DNA of 64,000 bases from NCBI GenBank assembly GCA_025201765.1, contig MU623370.1, positions 1 to 64,000 on the forward strand, written 5' to 3'. A program made the translations under genes and the position numbers. Under the pieces are notes generated by a model that had not been told where the DNA came from, ran no database searches, and saw only the letters and a program-made list of their open reading frames with translations. This DNA is from Daldinia sp. FL1419 (Eukaryota; Ascomycota; Sordariomycetes; Xylariales; Hypoxylaceae). Within the stretch, counting starts at the first letter, position 1. The number at the start of each line of letters is the position of its first letter. Below, in pieces: positions 1 through 10,625 of the stretch.

Positions 1-3000
1 ATCGAAGTGGAGACCAATCCTTCTGGGCGATGCACCCAATAAAAACGCTTAGAATTGCGCACGGACGAACTTCCTCTCTCAGAAATAAGGTCAGATACAA
101 TATCCCTCACAGAGTTCGGGCACTTTGCATATCCCCATGTATACCTCCTATGTTACATTTCCGGGTTATCCAGCGGGACTTACCCTCCTAATCATTGGAA
201 TGCAAGTACATATACTTTACGTGTGAGTTATTATATTCTTTAATACTAGGGTTACATACTCTTATCGAGGGTCTTACCTATATTAGCAACGAGGTCTAAG
301 ACTACGATTGTTCAGCCATATATATATATATAATTTCTTTATTCCTTCGGCTATGCATACAAATCTTACAAATTAAATGATCAATGGGTCATATAGAAAA
401 ATAATATAATTGAATGCTCTGTCATTAGTTGAAGCTTGAATTATATGACTTGGATTGATCTAGCATATAACGTGGGCCTTCCAATCCCGTTTCCAGCTGC
501 TCGATTAGATCGTCCTCTCCGCCTGGTCGAATGTAACGTAAGCCAGGTATTGCAGTATATTACCACCTATAATTACTCCTAGTATACGACCAATTCCTAG
601 AAAGTCCGCTATAACTAGGTATATAGTGGCTGTATCTGTATAGGCAGAATGGATCGAGCCCAATACACGCTTATTGTAGAGTCCTGCGAGCATGCCCAAC
701 GTCTAATTTCAATTGCATACTCGCCAAGCTCATCCGAGAACGCTGTTTCCTGGTCATATGGACCCCAAGGTAAACTAATCCTCCAGGGAGTCGTATATGT
801 ACAGTACCTTGAGTGTATTGGATCCTCGCTAGCCAACCGATGGTGAAGATGCCTGCCTCGCCACGTGGGTACAAGATATACAGAGCATGACGTACTGAGT
901 AATGGCTGGCATGATCCTATCCTGCATGTGCGACTCCTGTGGGTGATCGCTTCTAAGCTACGTCTTGGGGACCATCAGACACCGCATCCCACCTCGGACC
1001 ATATGTCACCCTCAACAAGTTTCTTGGCTTTACCCAGCGTATAGTCAAACAATTTTCGGTTAAGATGAACTACACACTTCAACTCATACGCGACGGCAGG
1101 CTCGGGTATATCCAGTCGTGCTCTAGGAGAGGGGGGAGTCCTGGCCGAAGTCCTAGGTAGTTTGTATCACATTACAAATCATTTTACGATATTATTTCCC
1201 CAATGATAGTCACGCCTATATTATTGAGATATCCTCAATAGCCGAGTTAATATATCTTGGAATAATATTTGCTGCGTCATTTTATAGCTCAAATTTATGA
1301 TATAGCTTGCGAGGAGATAGTAAGTGCAGTAGTTGAATTTGTAATGACGACATGTCTCAATTAAAGGGTTGGGTCAATTCATATTCATGCTGATAATTTT
1401 TTATTTTTTATTTTTCACTTCGTATGGATTATACGCCATTGAGGGCTGAGTACTTCATAACGGTCAGATTATCTGAACTACGAATAAGTGCTAAGCATAC
1501 ATTTTGCCAATTAGATTCTCCCTATGTGGTCATAACTCGATCCTTGGGGATATGAAAGAAGGACATTATATTATCATTTGCCCTCAGTTACCAAACCGTG
1601 TGTTAAAGTAAGCCAAGAGATCTCCTAGTAACGATATGAGGCAAGTAAGATCATGGGATATAAGAGTTGTTTCCTGGATATGTATCCCTTAGAATCCCTG
1701 ACTCGTTAGTTGTTGCGGTTATGTGTTTGCTTATCCTGGTAAAAAAAGGAAGGGCGACAAGGGTTCACGGCTACAGAGCTGATCGAGGTTTATATACCAG
1801 TAGTGAGGTAAATACCTCTTGACTAGTTATATTCAATTCTAAAGCACTTATAATTAGATGAAATTGATATTTACTAAGTCGAGGTTAAATATGATTGGGG
1901 GTGGGCAGATAGGATATCTGGGTCTACCTGCTATTAACTTAAGACTGTTGTGCAATATTAGGTAGCCTACGGGTTTGCTGGGTCTTTATTAGTCTACGAC
2001 TGATGTTTTTTTTTTTTACTTAGTGGCCATCTAGCCAGCGCAACTCGTAATAATAATAAAAGAAGGAGTTTCTATTAGAGAGAATTGAGACATCGTAATG
2101 CTGGCTAATCATTTCCGTCGAGATTACATAGTCGCTCTATGACATTGGTATGTTGGCAATACAACTTCTTATAGTCTTACACAGTTAATATAAATTTCAA
2201 AGACTGCCTACTCATGTACACTAGGTTAGGTAGTTATTATGTTAGTCGTTTCTATAACAGTATGTTGCCTTTCGTCCGTTGAGAAGTAGCCGGCGCTAAA
2301 ACTAGTCTACGATCACTACGGCCCACGCTTAAGCAGGCACAAAGCGTCTAAGATGCACTTTTGTTGAAACTCTAAGGTTTAATTTGCCACTCAATATAAT
2401 GCTATAAGTCGTCTATAAGAACTAATAAATAAAATTAGTTACTAGAAGAAGCATATAACTATAATCATGAATAAGATGTAGGAGGAAAAGGGGAGGATTA
2501 GCTGTTGACCTAGGTATATTGGACCGTTGCGCGGAGTCCGATGTTTCTATGTATTGAAACCCAGCCGACCTGCACACGATAGTGGGTATACCACTAGGTT
2601 AGACACCACCTCAATAGCCCTGGCTCCGCCTAGAAGATCCATTAACCCACTTTTCCGCCCTTAAATACCTACCTAGATCACGTTCTGGCTTCCTTCTGAA
2701 TGCTTCCACCGAGACCGTTGGGTCCAAGTGAGACTGGATAGGCTCACCTGGCCAGAATATATCGTGCTAGTATCAACACATACGCATCACGATGGTTCTG
2801 GGAACCCCTCACATTGTCTTATCTGTGTAACATTGGCACTAGAGAAGACTGATTGATTATCTCGATTTAGTTATCTATTTCTGGAAGGTAAGTTAGAAAG
2901 ACCCAATCATTGGATTTGGTCATCCTTCGTCGAAGGTAAGTTTGAGCAATCGTGTGCACAATAAAATAACTAGCTATGAAGGAGGACGGACACACTTCAC

Positions 3001-3513
3001 GGAGGCGGAAAGACAGTTCTCTCCGAGGGCTTGGTGGCGGACTACCTATTAGGCCAGTTTCGAGAAAAAGCTCCGTTGCCGGCGCCTCCGGTTATGTCCA
3101 ATTGCCCTTGCTCGGTCGTCGAATCTGTCTTTAAAATTTAAAGAATTCGCCGGAGATGATTCAATGTCGAAATAGGGGAGACTCTAGTATCGTAGTAGAG
3201 AGGGAGGAAGATCTCTTTGATAAGTAAAAATCAATGACGCTGGGCTCTAGGCAGAGGGCAGTGGGCAGTGGGCTTAAATATCATGGTCGTAAGCGCCCGT
3301 TAATAGTGTATAATTTAACCCAAGGTTAGTGACATGGGGCGTTGATGCCATGCCTGAAAAGGCTTGAAAGGGCGGTCTGGAAAGCCGGAGGGGCTACAAG
3401 TGGCCATAGCGTCGGGCCCAAGCCGCCATCCACTCTTTCTTCCTTAAAAACGTGACCAGCCGCGATCGATTCGCGTCTTCGTAGTGGGCCAGTGAAAAAA
3501 AAAAGAACCTTGA
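1..3513. other. AT-rich gene-free region
   Basis: I see no supportable gene here. The few open frames, around 505-874 on both strands, overlap each other, are short, and resemble no protein I recognise. The stretch is rich in TA, TAG and CTA steps and stop codons, and it has A/T runs such as 1396-1417 and 2004-2018. This would fit old repeat-induced point mutation or neutral decay of non-coding DNA, but that is inference. The composition becomes more GC-rich from about 2990 onwards, towards the first gene. Confidence 0.5.
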
Positions 3514-3600
3514 ATGCAACTCGACAAAAACGGGTTAAGGATTGGAAAGGGAAGAAAAGACCCGATAGGAAATTTGCGAATTGACGCAAAAACCCTTGCG

Positions 3601-5069
3601 ATGGCTTCGCTAACCACGATCCCATCGAAGAGGACGCTGGTGCTGTCGATTGCGCCGGTTCTGATATCCGCATATCTCATATATAGATTTTCACCCCCGG
3701 GCTTCCTCACAGCTCGGAGAAAATCGAATTCAAGTGAGCGGCCCGGGCCACCACCGCGAATCACGAGAGGTGGAGAATGGGTGGACGAAAGCGAAGAAGT
3801 GAATATTAGCTCCGAAGAAGAAGACGAAGAGGAGGAGGTATGTATTTATCCTCTCTCCGAATACGATGTAGTCTTGCTCAACCTGTTTAATAGACCCCCA
3901 ACGAGGATAGCTCGGATCTCCGATCTCCTTATGAGTATTATTGCATGTTTCGACCTTTCTTTGACCTCCAAAATGAGAATGAGGACAAGGATGAGGACGA
4001 CCAACTTGACGACGATGACCTGCTCGAAGAATATAACCAAGAAATCCGAGCTGAAGATAATATTGAGATGAAGCCAGCTAGTGACCACCCGGACCATCGG
4101 TGGATCGCGATGTGGGAAACATGGAAGCTATTTTCTGCATGGGAGAGGCGGGCCTCATACACCAACCCCGACTTTTTCAAGATGCATATCCACAAGCATT
4201 TCCACGGCCAGGGCATGCAAGAAATGATTGAGAACATTGTAGGGGACACAACCCCCGTCCTGAGCTAATCGCTGCGGCTGAATAACTAACTCTCGCTAGC
4301 TCATCGCCTTCGACAAGGAGTTTGCGCGAAAGAAGCGCAGCAAGAGAGCCCTGAAGCAAATGTGGGCGATCGTGGCCGCCATGATGCAATGGCTCCTGGA
4401 GATTCCCCTCCACGGGTGGATAGGTTAGTTCGAGAGAGCTCAGACGAGCATATCAAAATCAACTAGCTGACCACCCGCGCAAATAGCAACGGGCGACCTG
4501 CAGCGAATAAATACCACCGTCAACCTCGTTGGCCGTGCCTTGCTCACGGTGCTCAACGAGCTTGACCGGGCCAAGATGCTCAAGCCCGATTCCGAAATCA
4601 AGGATTTAGGTCTGGTTATGACCTTCTACCTGTACTGGGTCGAGGATTTAGAGATTCCGGATCTGGAATTGCCGTACCGTAAGGAAGTCGTCGGCTACGC
4701 GAAGAGAGCCGGTATCGACCTTAGCCAAGCTGGTTGTTACGGCACAGACGAGAAAATAAAGGCGCTAGAGCGGTCAGCCGGGGGCAAGATCAAGCCGATT
4801 TCTGGCACCCCTAAGGTCGACCGGTGGGACTGGAAGAAGAAGGTTAGATTTTCATGTTCGGAACCCCTCATTAGTCTTACTGACGCGTGTATGATTCGTA
4901 GTTCAAGAAGTTCTCCAAGGAGTACAGGATCGGCGGCGAAAGATACAACATCCTCAAGATGTCGCGGGACGAGCGTGCCAGCTACGCTTTCGACAAGAAG
5001 GATCCGCTAGCCGATATTTCTGATAAAGCCCTCCAAGAGGGCAACGTCCGGGTAAGGCCAAGACGATGA
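3601..5069 (+). CDS. Conserved-looking acidic protein with one N-terminal membrane segment, function unknown
   Basis: Five exons join cleanly: 3601-3837, 3894-4238, 4300-4423, 4487-4842 and 4902-5069, giving 409 residues. Introns are 56-63 nt with GTATGT/GTTAGT-like donors and TAG acceptors; the second has an ACTAAC branch site. Residues about 12-32 are hydrophobic and look like a single membrane anchor or signal-anchor. They are followed by a Pro/Arg stretch and a strongly acidic Glu/Asp tract (about 65-85, and again about 115-135). The rest is mostly helical and charged, rich in Trp and Lys. I do not recognise the family. The start at 3601 is chosen because it has a purine at -3 and puts the hydrophobic segment near the N-terminus; an in-frame ATG at 3514 would add 29 basic residues. 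The stop at 5069 follows directly on the sequence GTAAGG, so a further intron and exon cannot be excluded. The exon structure is well supported; the function is not. Confidence 0.8.
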
Positions 5070-5456
5070 GGTTTTCGGGTATTGAGGGATGGGTCTCGTG
5101 CTATTTTTCCGATGGAAGAAAACATAGATAGCCGATCCCCGTAAGCTCGAGTTCCATGTACCGTCTCGTCTCAAGACGGAGACCCGTGGGGGGGCTGCAA
5201 AGTTGGTGGGTATATTGGATTGGTCCTTTGGAATAGCCGAGGTCAAGAGATTACATATGCCCGTTCTCCCCTTGTTCTTTACGAGATACGATTTGTACAT
5301 AGGAACGATGAATTGAAGTAGTTAACGACTTCATCTGACGCATCTTGGATTGTGAGAACAGCTTGTAGATTTGAATGCTAACCAACCAATCTAGCTGCGT
5401 AGCCAACGTAGAACCTCTCCCGTGGCTTTGGGACTAACCCCGAAGCACGTCGATAC

Positions 5457-6463
5457 TTGGCAGCCATGACCTGCATCGTCTCCATCGAACGCCTTTTCCA
5501 CACCGTACATTGCGTGCTCCTACAGGGGGACCATGGTCCCATTTCCCTAATCCCTGCCTATGGAAACCCGGGGTATCGTCCAACCACATGCCGGTATGCC
5601 CACGACGGCTTTCTGAATGCGGTATTCGGCTTGAACAAAGCGTTAGACCCAGCTCGTGCAATATACATAAGCATTGACCCTACTAGACCCGGAGACCGTA
5701 CACCGCAAGCTTTAGGGCTGACCAATCAAACGCTATCCCAAGATGCCGGGTCTGCAACGAGGACACGCCTTTATTGTTCACGGAAGCGAAGTGGCGTGCC
5801 AAGGCGTTGTCGCTTACGAGGTCGTTAGACGTCGCCATTCGATATTACGCAAACAAAACGCGGATTGCTAAATTGCATCACCGGTATCACTCGCACACCG
5901 CGAACCGCTTGAAGGAATCGACATATTATGAGACTTGCTTCGTGCTTATCTCTATTGGGGGCTTGTTGGTTCTTCTATCGACCGTGGTTACGCGACGGGG
6001 CAAGCTCATTCGACTGATGATTCCTTAGCGCACACTATCCGAAAACATGTGGGAGAGCTATTAAGAATTAATGGTCGGTTTCTTTTTCGGTAACAATACG
6101 CAATGTTGATAAATCACGTAGTTAGAACAGGTGTAGGATGCTGTGCTCTGGAGATAGAAGTTGATATTTTTAGGACATTTTGACTAGTTTCTACCTTCGA
6201 TTCATAACCCGTCTTCCCGAGACCTGGTTACACGATAGAAAGGTGTTTGCGTGGGTCTTTATTATTACAAACAAGCTCGGTACTGACCCAGTAGACAAAG
6301 AGCTATCTCGCTGGCCTCCACGAAATTGGATTTATCAAGTATCTCGGGTGGATAGTCGAAAGTCTGCTGGTAGTAGAACGCCCAGATCCAGATGCACCTA
6401 GTAACTACTTTCATCATAACTGCGCTTTATATACCACCCCTGATCAACTGGAGATGTCAGCGT
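5457..6463 (+). pseudogene. Possible decayed or unresolved gene
   Basis: Three consecutive open fragments lie in different frames. One starts near 5466 (about 120 codons). One spans roughly 5702-6028 and contains CRVCNE, then a basic stretch, and ends in a hydrophobic segment that could be a membrane helix. The third spans about 6295-6463 and reads as a plausible protein end with residues such as HEIGFIKYLGWIVESLL. No clear introns connect them. They could be exons of one gene that I cannot splice, or a gene broken by frameshifts. I recognise no family, and no fragment alone is convincing. Confidence 0.25.
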
Positions 6464-6754
6464 GATCTAGGGAAGAATTAGCCATCGACCAACATCTCCT
6501 TGAAAGGGTGATGGGCTTCGCTTGATTTTCTCGTGAGACTTGCTACTCGTATTATGTGAGAGTATAGTTGGAAAACAGAGTTGCGGTTGCTTGTGCAACC
6601 CTGGGGCTCACATACTAAAGCAAACAAAGAGTCTCCCCATCTCGAAAATTCAGACGCTAGTCGCACATTGGGGCAACTATATATACCCAGGTCTAGTCAA
6701 AATATTGACCGAGTTTGAGAGGAATGTACATGGCAATCGACTTACTTGGACATC

Positions 6755-8508
6755 ATGAGATTCTTTTCATCGGTTACTGATCGCTTGTCACACGTCCGTG
6801 TGTCCGCGATAGTATGGATAGTCGGCGTATTTCTTCAGACATCAACTGTTTGCGCCCAGATTAATAAATTCGAGCCTTTGGAGTCAACGATCGAGAGTGT
6901 CCGAGATGCTCTTGTCACCAAGTCAACTACGTGCCGTACTGTGGTATCTTCCTTCCTTTCGCGTATTGAGAAATTCAATCCTACTATCAATGCACTTGTT
7001 AGTCTCAACCCAACTGTTCTTATGGAAGCAGACGAGTTAGATAAGAGAATCGCTCTTGGCGACTTAGTGGGCAGGCTCCTCTGCGTCCCTGTATTACTGA
7101 AGGACAATTATGACGCCGTAGGCATGAACACAACGGGTTCGTGCGCTGATCTGGCTAGTAATCGCCCAATAGTCGACACTCCGTCCGTCAAGGCATTGAA
7201 GAAGGAAGGCGCCGTGATTCTGGGCAAAACGAATCTTCACGAGAGTAAGTGTCTACCATATCCTAGAGTGTGTTTCTGTGTTTGGGAATCAGGTTAACCA
7301 AGATTACGATAGTGGCGCTAGAGGGTCTTACAGTGTCTTCGTTAGGAGGGCAGACAATTAACCCATACGATCAGACCCGGACCCCAGGAGGTAGCAGTGG
7401 TGGGACCGGTGCTGCAATTGCAACTAGCTTCGCGGTCTTTGGAACGGGTACAGATGCTGTAAACAGTCTCCGCAGTCCCGCAAGTGCAAATAATCTCGTA
7501 AGCGTGCGTCCAACTCGAGGGCTTATATCGAGGGCGGGCATCATGCCCGCCAGTTTCACACAGGATAGCATTGGGCCTATTGCAAGAAATATCCAGGACC
7601 TTGCAATTGCATTAACTGTCATGGCTAGTGTGGGCGCTGATCAAGCTGATAACGCTACTCTCCTCGTCCCTCCAGAGGCTAGGGGGATCGACTATACACG
7701 CTCCTTAAATGACGGTGGCCTACAGGGGCTTCGGATTGGACTGCTGGATGGATTCTGGGACCACAAAGCATCTGAAGAAACGACCCCTGTTATTGACGCC
7801 CTAGAAAGCGCCATCGATTTCCTCCATTCGCAGGGTGTTTTTATCCTAAACGTGACGAATCCAGTCTACAACGCATCGGCGATAGCCGCATTCGATGTTC
7901 AGCAGTACGAATTCAAGGAATCATTAAATAAATACTTATCTAGTCCGAACTTAACTGGGGATAGACCAACTACTTGGGACGAAATATACGGGAGCGGAAA
8001 GTTCCTGGTTATTCCGGCCCAATATAGTTTCATAAACAACTCCAGGGTTTGGACTCCAGCTGATCCGAGATATACTGCAGCTAAGCAGAATATCGACCGC
8101 CTCAAAGCGGCAGTCAATGAGACTCTTGTGAAATATCATCTGGATGCTGTCATCTATCCGGAGCAGAAAAACCTCGTAGTCAAAATTGGCTCGCCGTCCC
8201 AGGCCGGACGGAATGGGATTCTTGCCGCTTTAACCGGTGTTCCAGTAGTTACTGTCCCTGTTGGATTCTCGCCTCCATCGCCCGATGCGCCAATCGGTGT
8301 TCCTATTGGGATGGAGATACTGGGTCTTCCATATAGTGAGAAGAAGTTGCTTAACATTGCTAATCACTTTACTCGTCTTTACCCCTTGCGAAAGACGCCG
8401 ACGTTCGCCAACAGTACTGTTCCGACGAAACCTTACGATTCGATGCCGATTGTGCACCCAAATGTTTCGAACATTTCTCCGACATACCCTCTCGGAGTCC
8501 TGCATTAA
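6755..8508 (+). CDS. Secreted amidase (amidase-signature family)
   Basis: Exons 6755-7244 and 7313-8508 are joined across a 68-nt intron (GTAAGT donor, TAG acceptor), giving 561 residues. The first ATG at 6755 has A at -3. Residues 1-34 form a signal peptide ending VCA before Gln35, so the enzyme is probably secreted or enters the secretory pathway. The amidase-signature catalytic triad is visible: Lys116 in LLKDNYD, the cis-Ser191 in the GGSSGG loop, and the nucleophile Ser215, spaced 24 residues after Ser191 as in fatty acid amide hydrolase. The usual TGGSIR around the nucleophile reads AVNSLR here. The family hydrolyses linear amides through a Ser-cisSer-Lys mechanism. The substrate is not predictable from sequence, and GatA-type tRNA amidotransferase is unlikely because of the signal peptide. 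There are several potential N-glycosylation sites (for example NTT, NVT, NAS). Confidence 0.93.
7245..7312 (+). other. Intron of the amidase gene
   Basis: The donor GTAAGT lies directly after the Glu163 codon plus one base, and the acceptor is GATAG. Splicing creates Met164 and restores the family-typical stretch from NLHE into ALEGLTVSSLGG. Without removal the frame stops shortly after the donor. Confidence 0.9.
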
Positions 8509-9592
8509 TATAAAAGGGTAACCGTTGAGCAATATTGAGGCTGATAGGAGATGTTGGGGAGTTACATGCGGCTGATTTAATCTACCGACGTTCAGGCGAG
8601 AAAGGTAGCTGAACACAATAAAGTCCCGACTGTGGAACGTTCTCGAAGCGCTTTAAATATCATATAAATTCGTAGACCGGTTCCAGGGTTTAAATGAATG
8701 ATCTTCCTTGCTGCTTCACCGTGTCCCCGCCGAAGACGGCCTGTGACAGGTAAGAACGAGTCGACGAGGGGGAACCGAGTAGGAAGTAGATCTCGATCCC
8801 TAAAATGCCTCGCGTACTTGGGTATGTGTGTTGAATAAAGGGTTCTCCCGAACACCACATTGGGAGCTTGGTCGTACGGGTGAGCGTGGTTTTGGCATGG
8901 TTCCCGGGATCCTTGACAGCAAGCCACGGTGGGGTTTTTTTGCAGCTTGCCGTTACCGCCGTTCTAGGCTACAGAACCCTTGGAACCCTTGGATTGCCTA
9001 GGAGGTACTGTTCAGAGATATTGTAGAAATACATTCGTGATCTGATCCGGCACGCAACACCTTCGTCTTACAAACATCATTCCTTTTAGCCATGAAATAA
9101 TGGAAATTCGCCCTTTCCTCACATCTTCAATATTTTATGGTTCTGATAAGTTTCACCACGTTTCAAATCCTTGTATTTCAGCCGGCATGATCGTGTTGTT
9201 ACTAGACAGCTGAAAATCATCGCCGTAGACGAACTCTTCAGATCACCAAAACAGCATTACATGATCCTAATACTATAATGTTGACGAGTTAACGACCCAC
9301 AGCTTTTCAATGGTCGCCGCTGTTATTAGACAGCCAAAGAAGGTTCTCTCGATCATCCAATATTTATTGTTGATTGACAGTGGAGGGGATTGAAACGAAA
9401 GACAGGTATCAAATATCCGAGATTTCCAAGTTTCACTCGATAATATTTTGAGGCTTGCGAATTTAACGTCCCGAGTTACACCGTCTTGGCACGAAAAAAG
9501 AAAAAGAAAAGAAAAATCACAGTACCCGACCTCCTATAGGTTTATTTTGTTTTCGCCTATAGTTCAAACTCACTTTACTTTCGCCCTGGAAG
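8509..9592. other. Intergenic region between amidase and small Cys-rich gene
   Basis: No gene is supportable. A minus-strand open stretch at 8592-8927 has no recognisable features. Two loosely similar segments contain GTTACTAGACAGC (about 9197) and GTTATTAGACAGC (about 9322), possibly a diverged short duplication. The last 100 bases before 9593 presumably hold the leader of the next gene. Confidence 0.5.
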
Positions 9593-9856
9593 ATGTGCAA
9601 AGAGCTGTACCAGCGTTGGTACGGCTGTTCTTGTTGGGGATTCTTGCAACCTCAGACATGCGCTGAATTGTTTAAGAGGTGCCTAGGACCTAGAGGTGAG
9701 GTGGACAAAGTTGTCATCAAATGGAATGACGGGATGTGTAACGAATGCTGGGATAGGCTTCTTCAGGAAGCAAGAGAGATGGCCGACGCAGAAGATGAAG
9801 CTGAGGCACTAGCTGCAGCTTCTGCCTCCTCGACGAGCCGTTCCGCGGCTAGTTAA
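9593..9856 (+). CDS. Small Cys-rich intracellular protein, unknown function
   Basis: This is a single-exon 87-residue protein with a good start context (A at -3). Seven cysteines fall at positions 2, 12, 14, 23, 30, 49 and 52, arranged as a WYGCSC motif, then CAELFKRC, then CNEC. The C-terminal third is acidic, then Ala/Ser-rich and low in complexity. There is no signal peptide, so it is more likely a small metal-binding or redox-type cytosolic protein than a secreted effector. Small proteins beginning Met-Cys with paired Cys motifs are, as far as I recall, common and uncharacterised in Pezizomycotina. The Cys pattern and start context support a real gene, but function is unknown and expression is not shown. 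Confidence 0.6.
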   Translation: MCKELYQRWYGCSCWGFLQPQTCAELFKRCLGPRGEVDKVVIKWNDGMCNECWDRLLQEAREMADAEDEAEALAAASASSTSRSAAS

Positions 9857-10625
9857 GGCCCACATAGACGAACGGTGTCGTCTATCCAGACTAACGAGAT
9901 GGGACGCAGCGAGAGTATAGTTAGAAATCAAAAACTAGCTAGTACTTAGGAATCTTTAAAGTCTAATATGGAGCTTGACCGATACGACTCATTTAACTCA
10001 CGATAAGAGAGGTGATGTGCTATAGCTCTTAACGGCGGGGGCTGATAAGTTGGTCTAGTAATGGTCGGGGGGTGTGACCATGAGCGGAGGGTAAATGTGT
10101 GATGGATAATTCGAAGTGTCTAACCGTTAGGTAGTTATTTGATTGTGATGGGACTCGAGCTTTTGAAGAGTTGTTGCATTTAATGCTAGTTGCTTATTCT
10201 TATTATTATTCTGATGATAACATGATAAGAGATTAATCTGAATATTACGGATCCGTAATCTGCGACGAATGTAGAAAATAACAGGTGATGGCAGAATGGA
10301 GAAAAAAAAGAGGTGCCTAACCTACTACGGCTCTAATAATTAAACGCGAAACGGTCAAATCACGTGTTTTCGAGATTGGGCAGTCGCATTCCCCCCTCGT
10401 TCGCGGTTGCGTCTAAGTGCCGAACACTTACGTCAAGCTCAGGCGCCTTTTCCCATAGTTAGCATTTAGCATTTGTAAGGTTTAAGACCTGGTCCAACTT
10501 GCGATCGCATCAATCATGCATCCCCAAGCACTTTTTTTTTTGTCGCCACCGACTTAACTTCTAATTTTCAATTTCTTCCTTTTATTTTGACGTGTTAAAT
10601 CTCAACATTCTATTATTCTATTATA
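9857..10625. other. Intergenic region upstream of RAD4
   Basis: No gene is visible. The stretch holds a CACGTG E-box-like site at about 10362, a poly-T run at about 10532-10541 and a T-rich tract just before the RAD4 start. These would fit a fungal promoter with pyrimidine tracts, but none is a specific recognised regulatory element. Confidence 0.45.

Noticed and set aside
505..874. Overlapping open frames on both strands
   Set aside because: They overlap in several frames, are under 75 codons, and show no motif or family resemblance; not supportable as genes.
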